Origin: Pseudomonadota bacterium
Lineage (GTDB): Bacteria > Myxococcota > Polyangia > GCA-2747355 > JACKDQ01
Length of the DNA: 8,135 nucleotides
NCBI GenBank assembly: GCA_030591195.1
Contig: JAUVBO010000084.1
Location: forward strand, 1 to 8,135
Direction of reading: 5' to 3'
Positions 1 through 5,846 of the stretch are shown here, piece by piece. Within the stretch, counting starts at the first letter, position 1. Every line of letters starts with the position of its first letter. The position numbers and the translations under genes are program-made. The notes below the pieces were generated by a model, which had not been told where the DNA came from, made no database searches, and worked only from the letters and a program-made list of their open reading frames with translations.

Positions 1-2
1 GG

Positions 3-1019
3 ATCGACGACGTGGTGCTCGGCTGCGCCTTCCCTGAAGGCGACCAGGGGATGAACATCGCCCGCATCGCCGCCTACATGTCGGGGCTGCCCCACACCGT
101 GCCGGCGATGACAATCAACCGCTTCTGCTCGTCGGGCCTGCAGGCGATCGCCATCGCGGCGGGCCGCATCGCCCTCGGCGGCGCCGAGGTGATCATCGCC
201 GGTTGCGTCGAGTCGATGAGCGCCGTGCCGATGGGCGGAGTCAATCCCACCGCCAGCCCCGAATCGATGCAGAAGTACCCCGAGCTCTACGTCAACATGG
301 GCGTCACCGCCGAGCTGGTCGCCGAGCGGTTCGGCGTCACCCGCGCGGTCCAGGACGAGTTCGCCTACGGCAGCCAGATGAAGGCGGTCAAGGCGCAGAA
401 GGCGGGCAAGTTCGTCGACGAGATCGCCCCGATCACCACCACGGTCTACGAGGACAGCGGGCCCCGCGAGCTGACCTTCGAGCACGACGAGTGCCCCCGG
501 GCCGAGACGACGATCGAGGGTCTGGCCAAGCTCAAGACCCCGTTCAAGATGGGGGGGACGGTCACCGCCGGGACCAGCTCGCCGCTCAACGACGGCGCGA
601 TGGCCTGCGTGCTGATGAGCACCGACACGGCCGCCAAGCGCAAGCTCTCGCCCCTGGCGATCTTCCGCCACTTCGTCGTCGTCGGCGTCGAGCCGGACAT
701 CATGGGCATCGGCCCCCTGCCGGCGATCCTGAAGCTCGAGAAGGTCTCGGGGATCAAGCGTGACGAGATCGGCTGCTTCGAGGTCAACGAGGCCTTCGCC
801 TCCCAGTCGGTCTACTGTCTGCGCGAGCTCGGCCTCGACCCGGCGAAGGTCAACCCGAACGGCGGGGCGATCGCCCTCGGCCACCCGCTCGGCGCCACCG
901 GCGGGATCCTCACCGCCAAGCTGGTCCACGAAATGCGACGGGAGAAGCACCGCTGGGGCGTGGTCAGCATGTGCATCGGTGGTGGCATGGGCGCCGCCGG
1001 GCTGTTCGAGCTGGCGTGA
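3..1019 (+). CDS. Thiolase (acetyl-CoA C-acyltransferase), 5'-truncated
   Basis: The reading frame is open from the first bases of the window, so the gene is cut at its 5' end; 338 residues are visible against roughly 390-400 for the family, so about 50-60 N-terminal residues lie outside. The GTG at 12 is internal, because the preceding codons read Ile-Asp-Asp, as in intact thiolases. All three catalytic elements are visible: the acyl-accepting Cys in NRFCSSGLQAI (Cys codon 126-128), the NEAF motif with the GHPLGATGG His (codon 882-884), and the C-terminal CIGGGMGAAG Cys (codon 972-974). Thiolases of this type cleave 3-ketoacyl-CoA with CoA in beta-oxidation, or condense acetyl-CoA in reverse; they act in the cytoplasm. 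The NRFCSSGLQ block resembles broad 3-ketoacyl-CoA thiolases (FadA/ACAA1-like), but chain-length preference cannot be read here. No fadB-like partner follows; it could lie upstream outside the window. Family is certain, exact substrate is not. Confidence 0.95.
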   Translation: MDDVVLGCAFPEGDQGMNIARIAAYMSGLPHTVPAMTINRFCSSGLQAIAIAAGRIALGGAEVIIAGCVESMSAVPMGGVNPTASPESMQKYPELYVNMGVTAELVAERFGVTRAVQDEFAYGSQMKAVKAQKAGKFVDEIAPITTTVYEDSGPRELTFEHDECPRAETTIEGLAKLKTPFKMGGTVTAGTSSPLNDGAMACVLMSTDTAAKRKLSPLAIFRHFVVVGVEPDIMGIGPLPAILKLEKVSGIKRDEIGCFEVNEAFASQSVYCLRELGLDPAKVNPNGGAIALGHPLGATGGILTAKLVHEMRREKHRWGVVSMCIGGGMGAAGLFELA

Positions 1020-1033
1020 TTTCAGGGGGGCTT

Positions 1034-1121
1034 CACCCGCACAACGGCGCCTGCCTGCGCACGCGCTAGGTGCGCTCCACCCGCACAACGGGGCGCGCAT
1101 TCGCACGCCCTGGTCGGTAAC
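1034..1121. repeat. Two-copy 44-bp imperfect tandem direct repeat
   Basis: Two adjacent units (1034-1077 and 1078-1121) begin with the identical 14-mer CACCCGCACAACGG and continue with partial identity (GC, TxCGCACGC, CT). They lie between the thiolase stop and the start of the zinc-ribbon gene and are not part of either protein. Function is unknown; possibilities are an operator pair, a relic of local duplication, or a fragment of a dispersed repeat. Confidence 0.7.
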
Positions 1122-1131
1122 CGGCGGCTTG

Positions 1132-1596
1132 ATGAACGACGTCCTGGCTTCGACCTCCCCCGACGGGCTAGAGGTGCCCGCCTGCTGCCCGGGTTGCGGG
1201 ACCGCCTTGGTCTGGGAGGTCAACATCGGCGTGCACCGCGAGATCGCCTGGGCTCATCCCCGGGGGCCGATCTTTCCTTTCGACTGCCCGGTCTGCGCCA
1301 ATCGGGTGGAGATCTCGTTTGACTGGCGTCTCGAGCGCGGCAGCGACCCACGGCACCTGCAGCTGGTGGTCGGCAGGGTCAGACAGGACCCGGCCGATCG
1401 ATGCTTGCTGCTGGTCGACCGTTGCCCCCACGGGTGCGGAACCAAGCTGGCGCTCCAACTGCGCCCCGAGGATCCCTTCTTCCGGGGCCGCGCGTGGCCA
1501 GATGAGGTCGCGACCCTCGGTGGTTATCGGTGCCCTGTTTGCGATGGCGAAGGGCGCCTGCTGCTGCGGCCCGTGGTCGCTCCGGCCACCCCGTAG
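1132..1596 (+). CDS. Small protein with two zinc-ribbon-like cysteine units
   Basis: This 154-residue protein is not a family I recognise. It carries two similar cysteine units. Unit 1 has Cys19-Pro-Gly-Cys22 followed by GTALVWEV, then Cys52-Pro-Val-Cys55. Unit 2 has Cys98-Pro-His-Gly-Cys102 followed by GTKLALQL, then Cys134-Pro-Val-Cys137. Each unit thus has a Cys pair, a Gly-Thr-x-Leu turn and strand, about 30 residues, and a second Cys-Pro-Val-Cys pair, the layout of a zinc ribbon; the resemblance between halves suggests internal duplication. There is no signal peptide or membrane segment, so a cytoplasmic metal-binding or nucleic-acid/protein-binding role is plausible but inferred. The ATG at 1132 is chosen because the duplicated domain begins shortly after it; the same frame stays open back into the thiolase, and the Shine-Dalgarno (GGCGG) is poor, so the start is uncertain. 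It lies 112 nt after the thiolase and 137 nt before the lyase, and no operon link is evident. Confidence 0.75.
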   Translation: MNDVLASTSPDGLEVPACCPGCGTALVWEVNIGVHREIAWAHPRGPIFPFDCPVCANRVEISFDWRLERGSDPRHLQLVVGRVRQDPADRCLLLVDRCPHGCGTKLALQLRPEDPFFRGRAWPDEVATLGGYRCPVCDGEGRLLLRPVVAPATP

Positions 1597-1638
1597 CGGA
1601 GCCGCGATGCCGCGGAGGCGGCGCGCAAAGATTCGATC

Positions 1639-1667
1639 TGTTCAGGGGACGGCGCGGCCACTATATT
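1639..1667 (+). promoter_or_regulatory. Candidate sigma70-like promoter for the lyase gene
   Basis: An AT-rich island in otherwise GC-rich DNA carries TATATT (1662-1667, five of six matches to TATAAT). TGTTCA (1639-1644) lies 17 nt upstream as a weak -35. It sits 66 nt before the lyase ATG. The -35 is poor, so this is tentative. Confidence 0.3.
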
Positions 1668-1733
1668 CCGCTCCGGATCTTTTTCGCTCGCGACGGGCTC
1701 GAGCTGCTGCCGGTCGCCGCTTCGAGGTAAGAA

Positions 1734-3263
1734 ATGTCTGTTGTCGTCAATGGCAAGTCGATGACCTGCGAGCATGTCGGGCAGATCGCCCGGCATGGCG
1801 CCAAGGTCGAGTTTTCCCAGGCGTCACTCGCCGCCGTGGCACGCTGCCGGGCGATGCTCGAGGAGCGGATCGCCGCCGGCGACCTGATGTACGGCGTCAA
1901 CACCGGCATCGGTGAGCTCGCCTCGGTGAGGCTCGCGCCCGACCAACTGAAGGACTTCCAGCGCTACCTGATCTACTCCCACGCCGCCGGACAGGGGGAG
2001 CCCGCCTCAGCGGAGGCCAGCCGCTCCGGCTGGGCGACCCGGATCAACGTGCTCGCCAAGGGGCACTCCGGGCTGCGGCCGGCCGTGCTCGAGAAGATGG
2101 CCGAGATCCTCAACGCTGGCCTGGCGCCGGTGATGTGCACCCGCGGCAGCGTCGGGGCCTGTGGCGATCTGTCGCCGATGGCGCAGATGGCGCTGACCCT
2201 GATCGGCGAGGGGGACCTGCACTGCGATGGCCAGATCGTCCCGGCGGCCGAGGGGCTCAAGGCCAAGGGCATCGCGCCGATCGAGTTCGAGGCCCGCGAC
2301 GGGCTGGCGACGATCAACGGCTCGAACGTGATCACCGGGATGGGCGCGCTGCAGGTGATCGACGCCGAGAGCTGGCTCAAGACCGCCGACGTGGCTGCGT
2401 CGCTGACGATGGACGCGCTGCTGGTCAACATGATCAGCTTCGATCGGCGGCTACACGAGCTCCGCGGCCACGCCGGCTCGGTGACCTGCGCGGCGAACAT
2501 CCTGCGCATCACCGAGGGCTCGGAGATCCTCGCCCAGAAGGACAAGAAGGTTCAGGACGCCTACTCGCTCCGCTCCACGCCCCAGGTCCAGGGACCGGCG
2601 CGGGACGTGGTCGACTACGGGCGCAAGGTGATCGAGACCGAGTGCAACGGCGTCGGCGACAACCCGGTCTTCTTCCCCGACGAGCAGGACCTGTTCTACA
2701 TCCCCGGCGCGAACTTCCAGGGCACGCCGATGGCCTTCGCCCTCGAGTTCGTCGGCACCGCGGTGGCGACGGTGGCGACGCTCAGCGAGCGACGCCTCAA
2801 CCGGCTGCTCAACCCGAACCTCAACCGCGGCTTGCCGGCGTTCCTCGTCGAGGGCGCGGGGATGTACTCGGGGATGATGCTCACGCAGTACACTGCCGGC
2901 GCGCTGGTCTGCGAGAGCCGGGTGCTGACCCACCCGGCCTGCCACGGCTCGGTCCCGGCGGCCGCCGACCAGGAGGACTTCGTCAGCATGGGGCTGACCA
3001 CCGCGCTCAAGACGCGCCAGATCCTCGACCACAGCTGCGGCGTGCTCGCCATCGAGCTGCTCAACGCCGCCCAGGCGCTCGAGTTCCGCAAGCCGCTGCG
3101 GCCAGGCAAGGGCTGCGAGGCGGCCTACGCCTGCATTCGCGAGCACGTCGCGCCGCTGGTCAAGGACCGGCCGCTGTACCAGGACATCAACAGGATGACC
3201 CGGCTGGTGCAGGACGGCACGATCCTCGCGGCGGTGGAAGAGGCGGTGGGACCGCTGGCGTAG
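1734..3263 (+). CDS. hutH: Histidine ammonia-lyase family enzyme with Ala-Cys-Gly MIO site
   Basis: This 509-residue protein matches the usual length of HutH and aligns almost without gaps to Pseudomonas putida HutH numbering from memory. Visible active-site residues are Tyr53 (YGVNTG), His83 (YSHAAG), the MIO loop GSVGACGDLSP at 138-148, Asn195 (INGSN), Gln274/Tyr277/Arg280 (VQDAYSLR) and Phe328. Glu414 lies in QEDFVSM. His83 and Glu414 are the residues that mark histidine rather than tyrosine/phenylalanine lyases, so conversion of L-histidine to trans-urocanate plus ammonia is the best guess. The odd point is Cys143 (codon TGT, 2160-2162) where the MIO-forming tripeptide normally has Ser. 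Other differences from classical HutH are GIG for GFG after the Tyr53 motif, IPGANFQG, and HPACHGSVP before QED, so it may be a distinct subfamily with another amino acid substrate. The start is supported by GAGG (1724-1727), 6 nt upstream. No hutU, hutI, hutG or hutC is adjacent. Cytoplasmic homotetramer by family. Confidence 0.85.
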   Translation: MSVVVNGKSMTCEHVGQIARHGAKVEFSQASLAAVARCRAMLEERIAAGDLMYGVNTGIGELASVRLAPDQLKDFQRYLIYSHAAGQGEPASAEASRSGWATRINVLAKGHSGLRPAVLEKMAEILNAGLAPVMCTRGSVGACGDLSPMAQMALTLIGEGDLHCDGQIVPAAEGLKAKGIAPIEFEARDGLATINGSNVITGMGALQVIDAESWLKTADVAASLTMDALLVNMISFDRRLHELRGHAGSVTCAANILRITEGSEILAQKDKKVQDAYSLRSTPQVQGPARDVVDYGRKVIETECNGVGDNPVFFPDEQDLFYIPGANFQGTPMAFALEFVGTAVATVATLSERRLNRLLNPNLNRGLPAFLVEGAGMYSGMMLTQYTAGALVCESRVLTHPACHGSVPAAADQEDFVSMGLTTALKTRQILDHSCGVLAIELLNAAQALEFRKPLRPGKGCEAAYACIREHVAPLVKDRPLYQDINRMTRLVQDGTILAAVEEAVGPLA

Positions 3264-3286
3264 CTCGAGGGTCGGGGCCCTCAGAG
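3264..3286. terminator. Hairpin at convergent junction, possible bidirectional terminator
   Basis: GAGGG (3267-3271) pairs with CCCTC (3278-3282) around a 6-nt loop. The stem extends by CTC (3264-3266) with GAG (3284-3286) if A3283 bulges, giving eight pairs. It lies exactly between the lyase stop and the lipoprotein stop of the opposite strand. There is no T-tract on either side, so it would not be a classical intrinsic terminator. Confidence 0.35.
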
Positions 3287-3814
3287 CCTCGGGTGGACGT
3301 CGAACTCGACATCCCAGACCAGCTCCGGCTCGAACGGCACCTCGTCGCTGCGCACGATCTGAACCACCAGGAGATGCCGGCCGAGGCCAACGTCGAGCGG
3401 CACCGGGATCTGCCCGGTAGGCTTGCTGACGACGACACGGTCGTCCCACCGATCGTCGATCCAGACCTGGAACAGGCCCTGGCCTGGCCTGGGATCGGCG
3501 CCCGGGGCGACCAGCTCGAGGTTACGAACCTCGATCTCGAACCGGAGCGGCAAGGCGAGCCGGACGGGGTCGGTGAGCAAGTCGATACGGGTGATCTCGG
3601 GCGCCATGGAAGCCGGTCCTCTGAGGCAGCGGTGCTCGCCGCCGCCCACGTCTCCGCAGGTGAACCCATCGGGGCACGGGCCCTCGCGATCCTCGGGATC
3701 GCACGCGAAAGCGTTGTCGGGATAGTCGGGGTTGAAGCACCCGGCCGCAAGCGCCCCGCACGCCAGCGCCAGCGCAGCCAGGGTCACGTTCGCCTTACGC
3801 GTGATCGACTTCAT
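3281..3814 (-). CDS. Predicted lipoprotein with short cysteine-rich segment
   Basis: This 177-residue protein starts with a lipoprotein signal: basic MKSITRK, a hydrophobic run (residues 8-25) and a lipobox LAAGC with the acylated Cys at 26. Mature residues 26-65 form a short Cys-rich stretch (Cys38, Cys47, Cys53, Cys63) with CDPEDREGPCPDGFTC spacing, reminiscent of small disulfide-rich repeats common in secreted myxobacterial proteins. Residues 70-177 look like a beta-rich single domain with alternating strands (FEIEVRNLEL, LFQVWIDDRW, HLLVVQIV, LVWDVEFDV), plausibly an Ig-like sandwich; I cannot assign a family. Location is the cell envelope, probably outer membrane. The ATG at 3814 is preferred over an upstream in-frame ATG at 3889 because it places the signal peptide at the N-terminus and has a near-perfect Shine-Dalgarno. 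It follows the TPR gene by 14 nt and is almost certainly co-transcribed with it, so the two products may work together. Function unknown. Confidence 0.8.
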   Translation of the reverse strand: MKSITRKANVTLAALALACGALAAGCFNPDYPDNAFACDPEDREGPCPDGFTCGDVGGGEHRCLRGPASMAPEITRIDLLTDPVRLALPLRFEIEVRNLELVAPGADPRPGQGLFQVWIDDRWDDRVVVSKPTGQIPVPLDVGLGRHLLVVQIVRSDEVPFEPELVWDVEFDVHPRL

Positions 3815-3816
3815 CG

Positions 3817-3826
3817 CCTCCTCCTC
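3817..3826 (-). promoter_or_regulatory. Strong Shine-Dalgarno deciding the lipoprotein start
   Basis: Read on the minus strand, GAGGAGGAGG lies 2 nt before the ATG at 3814, with an AGGAGG core (3825-3820) 5 nt from it. It sits in the 14-nt gap after the TPR stop codon. It supports M at 3814 rather than the in-frame ATG at 3889, and suggests strong translation of the second gene. Confidence 0.75.
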
Positions 3827-3828
3827 GC

Positions 3829-4641
3829 TCAGAACCGCAGACCCGCGGCGAGGTAGCCGCCCCGCGGGGTCACGCTCGGCGCGATCCATGCCCTCGCGGC
3901 GGCCGGGCGTTCGCGCTTGAGGTAGTGCAGGGTCAGCAGCACCGCGCCGCTGGCCAGCGCGGCCCCGCCGGCGATCAGGGTGATCACCTGCACGGCCTGA
4001 GACGCCTGCCCCTGGTCCTCGGTGAGGCGATGGTCGGCATAGGGCTCGTGCCTGGACGCGGCGTCCTCGAGCTTCGAGGCCTTGTCCGCCGCCAGGATGC
4101 CGAAGACGACGCTGGTGACGATCAGCGCGCCGCCGCTGCCGGCGACGATCCAGCCGAGCAGCGGGCTACCCCGCTTGGTGTCGGTCCGCTTGGTGTCGGT
4201 CCGCGGGGCGGCGCGCTTCGGCTCGGCCTGCCGCTGGCGCTCGGCTTCCCGAGCCTGACGCTGGCGAGCCGCCTCGTCCTTGTTCTGCTGCTCGGCGCGC
4301 TTGCGGTCCACCAGGCGCTGCAGGTTCGCCACCCGTGCCCGCACCTGTTCGGTGTTTTCCGGGTTGCTCTTGAGGTACCCCTCGAAGGCCTCGATCGCGT
4401 CTTGGTGGCGGCCGAGAGACTCGTAGCAGCGGGCGATGTTGAACAGCAGCGCCGGCTTCTTCGAGTGCTTATGAGACTGCCCGAACTGCTTCAGCGCCCC
4501 CTCGTAGTCCGAGCGGTGGTACAGCTCCTCTCCGAGCTTGTAGTAGCGCTCGGCGAGGGCGTCGCTCCCCTCCGGCTGCTGCGCCCGGGCGACGGCCGGC
4601 AGGCCAGCGACCAGCACCACCGTGACGATCCAGCTCTGCAT
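3829..4641 (-). CDS. Exported TPR protein with two membrane helices
   Basis: This 270-residue protein begins with a signal peptide (MQSWIVTVVLVAGLPAVARA, likely cut before Gln21). TPR-like helices span residues 29-97: YYKLGEELYHRSDYEGALKQF, then ALLFNIARCYESLGRHQDAIEAFEGYL, the classic two-motif pattern. A long charged Arg/Glu/Gln coiled-coil-like helix (100-145) and a basic linker with tandem TDTKR (148-157) follow. Two hydrophobic segments (about 162-183 and 217-239) are separated by a charged loop rich in Asp/His/Glu. The C-terminus, ending GYLAAGLRF, resembles the end of many TPR proteins of Myxococcota. Role unknown; TPRs mediate protein contacts, so an envelope scaffold or assembly factor is an inference. 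ATG 4641 is chosen because it gives the signal peptide a proper N-terminus, with GGGGA about 5 nt upstream; in-frame ATGs at 4674 and 4701 would add a polar extension. It heads a two-gene unit with the lipoprotein and is divergent from the MscS gene. Confidence 0.8.
   Translation of the reverse strand: MQSWIVTVVLVAGLPAVARAQQPEGSDALAERYYKLGEELYHRSDYEGALKQFGQSHKHSKKPALLFNIARCYESLGRHQDAIEAFEGYLKSNPENTEQVRARVANLQRLVDRKRAEQQNKDEAARQRQAREAERQRQAEPKRAAPRTDTKRTDTKRGSPLLGWIVAGSGGALIVTSVVFGILAADKASKLEDAASRHEPYADHRLTEDQGQASQAVQVITLIAGGAALASGAVLLTLHYLKRERPAAARAWIAPSVTPRGGYLAAGLRF
4172..4201 (-). repeat. In-frame 15-bp tandem duplication (TDTKR x2)
   Basis: CGCTTGGTGTCGGTC occurs twice without interruption (4172-4186 and 4187-4201, plus strand). 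It is in frame within the TPR gene and encodes TDTKR twice in the basic linker before the first membrane helix. The exact identity suggests a recent slippage duplication that may vary in copy number between strains. Confidence 0.9.
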
Positions 4642-4672
4642 CGTTTCCCCGTTCGATCGGTGAGATTTCGCC

Positions 4673-4701
4673 ATCCTACACGGCCATCCGCCCGGCAGCA
4701 A
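4673..4701 (-). promoter_or_regulatory. Candidate promoter for the TPR-lipoprotein unit
   Basis: On the minus strand, TTGCTG (4701-4696) is followed after 17 nt by TAGGAT (4678-4673). This gives a short leader before the ATG at 4641. Both boxes are partial matches to sigma70 consensus and the position fits, but this is weak evidence in a genome of this composition. Confidence 0.3.
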
Positions 4702-4760
4702 TTCACCGCGGGACTGGGGCGTTTTTTGCCGCCTCCGCCACTGGACGCTACGGTGTGACG

Positions 4761-5741
4761 ATGGAGTGGCTCCTCGGCAAGGCAGCGATGGCCCAGCTGA
4801 CCGCGTGGACCGGCCTCAGCCCGTCGGCGCTGGGCAAGATCGCCTACACCATGGCGATCATCGCCGCTTATCTGCTGGTCACCCGGGCGGTCCGCGTCCT
4901 GTTCACCAGGCGGGTGGAGGCAGACCTCCGCTACCGGCTGAACAAGTCGGCGACCCACATCGTCGGCTTCCTCGCCGCCCTCGCGCTGCTCAAGGTCTGG
5001 CTGCTCGGCACGGTCAACGTGGTGACCTACCTCGGCATCGTCTCGGCCGGCCTGGCCATCGCCCTGCAGGACCCGATCACCAACCTCGCCGGCTGGCTGT
5101 TCATCATCTGGCGCCAGCCGTTCAAGGTCGGCGACCGGGTGCAGCTCGGCGAGCACATCGGCGACGTGGTCGACACGCGGATGTTCTCGTTTTCGATGCT
5201 CGAGGTGGGCAACTGGGTCGACGCTGACCAGAGCACCGGTCGGATCCTCCACATTCCCAACGGCCGCGTCTTCAAGCAGCCCTGCGGCAACTACACCCAG
5301 GGGTTCGAGTTCATCTGGCACGAGATCCCGGTGGTGGTGACCTTCGAGAGCGACTGGAAGGCGGCCCACGAAATCCTCACCGAGATCGTCAACCGCGATG
5401 CGGCCAAGGTCGGGAAGGTGGTGGCCGAGCAGATGGCCGACACCGCGCTGAAGTACAAGATGCAATTCAAGCACCTGACGCCGATCGTCTGGCTCGAGGT
5501 GGTCGACATCGGCGTCAACCTGACGATGCGCTTCCTCTGTCCGGTCCGCGCCCGCCGCTCCACCTCCGACCGCCTCTGGCGCGCCGTGCTCGCCGAGTTC
5601 GGCCAGCGCGACGACATCGACTTCGCCTACCCGACCCAGCGCCTGTACGCCAACTTCCGCGAGGGCAAGCCGGACGCTGGCGGGCCGGCCAAGCCAGACG
5701 GTGCGACCGCCGCTGCGCCGGCCCCACCCCTCGGCCTCTAG
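4761..5741 (+). CDS. MscS-family mechanosensitive ion channel
   Basis: This 326-residue inner-membrane protein has the small MscS layout. TM1 lies near residues 24-48 (KIAYTMAIIAAYLLVTRAV) and TM2 near 66-84. The pore helix spans 88-118 and contains VTYLGIVSAGLAIALQDPITN, equivalent to the glycine/alanine-packed TM3 of MscS. RQPFKVGDRVQLGEHIGDV starts the cytoplasmic beta domain, and IPNGRVF (165-171) is the usual MscS-family signature. An alpha/beta domain follows to about residue 300, with an Ala/Pro-rich tail. The NWVDADQSTGR segment (151-161) belongs to a subgroup seen in several phyla. The homoheptamer opens under membrane tension to release solutes on osmotic downshift. The start is uncertain: GTG 4755, ATG 4761 and ATG 4788 are in frame, and 4761 is chosen although none has a strong Shine-Dalgarno. 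The gene is divergent from the TPR unit (119-nt gap) and convergent with the App1-like gene. The family is clear; gating and selectivity are not. Confidence 0.92.
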   Translation: MEWLLGKAAMAQLTAWTGLSPSALGKIAYTMAIIAAYLLVTRAVRVLFTRRVEADLRYRLNKSATHIVGFLAALALLKVWLLGTVNVVTYLGIVSAGLAIALQDPITNLAGWLFIIWRQPFKVGDRVQLGEHIGDVVDTRMFSFSMLEVGNWVDADQSTGRILHIPNGRVFKQPCGNYTQGFEFIWHEIPVVVTFESDWKAAHEILTEIVNRDAAKVGKVVAEQMADTALKYKMQFKHLTPIVWLEVVDIGVNLTMRFLCPVRARRSTSDRLWRAVLAEFGQRDDIDFAYPTQRLYANFREGKPDAGGPAKPDGATAAAPAPPLGL

Positions 5742-5768
5742 CCAAGAAAATGGCCGCTGCGTCGGCCA
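5742..5768 (-). terminator. Terminator-like hairpin with T-rich tail (minus strand)
   Basis: On the minus strand, TGGCCG and CGGCCA (5768-5763 and 5756-5751) form a 6-bp GC-rich stem with a 6-nt loop. It is followed by TTTTCTTGG (5750-5742). It lies about 80 nt beyond the App1-like stop, where the gpsA operon would end, and directly beside the MscS stop. Confidence 0.55.
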
Positions 5769-5846
5769 CAACGCGCGAGATGACCAGCACGGATGCCGGG
5801 CCATGCCGGCGCGCAGGTGTCACCCCGGGAACCGCCAGGGGGCTCT

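Noticed and set aside
1609..1622. GCCGC-GGAG-GCGGC hairpin after the zinc-ribbon gene
   Set aside because: The stem is short and has no T-rich tail, so it cannot be separated from background in GC-rich sequence.
2451..3449. A 332-codon minus-strand frame antisense to the lyase
   Set aside because: Its composition is Arg/Ala/Leu/Val/Gly-rich with no recognisable domain; it is a shadow of the lyase.
2135..3856. A 573-codon plus-strand open frame overlapping the lyase
   Set aside because: It is out of frame with the lyase and its translation is an Arg/Gly/Pro/Ala/Asp-rich string without motifs, typical of a shadow in GC-rich DNA. It also runs antisense through the lipoprotein gene.
4726..4754. 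TTGCCG/TACGGT as a promoter for the MscS gene
   Set aside because: Both boxes are poor and the -10 would lie only a few bases from the start codon.
4491..5804. A 437-codon minus-strand open frame antisense to the MscS gene
   Set aside because: Its translation is low-complexity and rich in His/Asp/Glu/Leu/Gly, the complement of a GC3-biased gene; the plus-strand frame encodes a clear MscS channel.
5795..5810. Hairpin GCCGG-loop-CCGGC as an MscS terminator
   Set aside because: The stem is five pairs, with no T-tract, in a sequence where such GC matches occur by chance.
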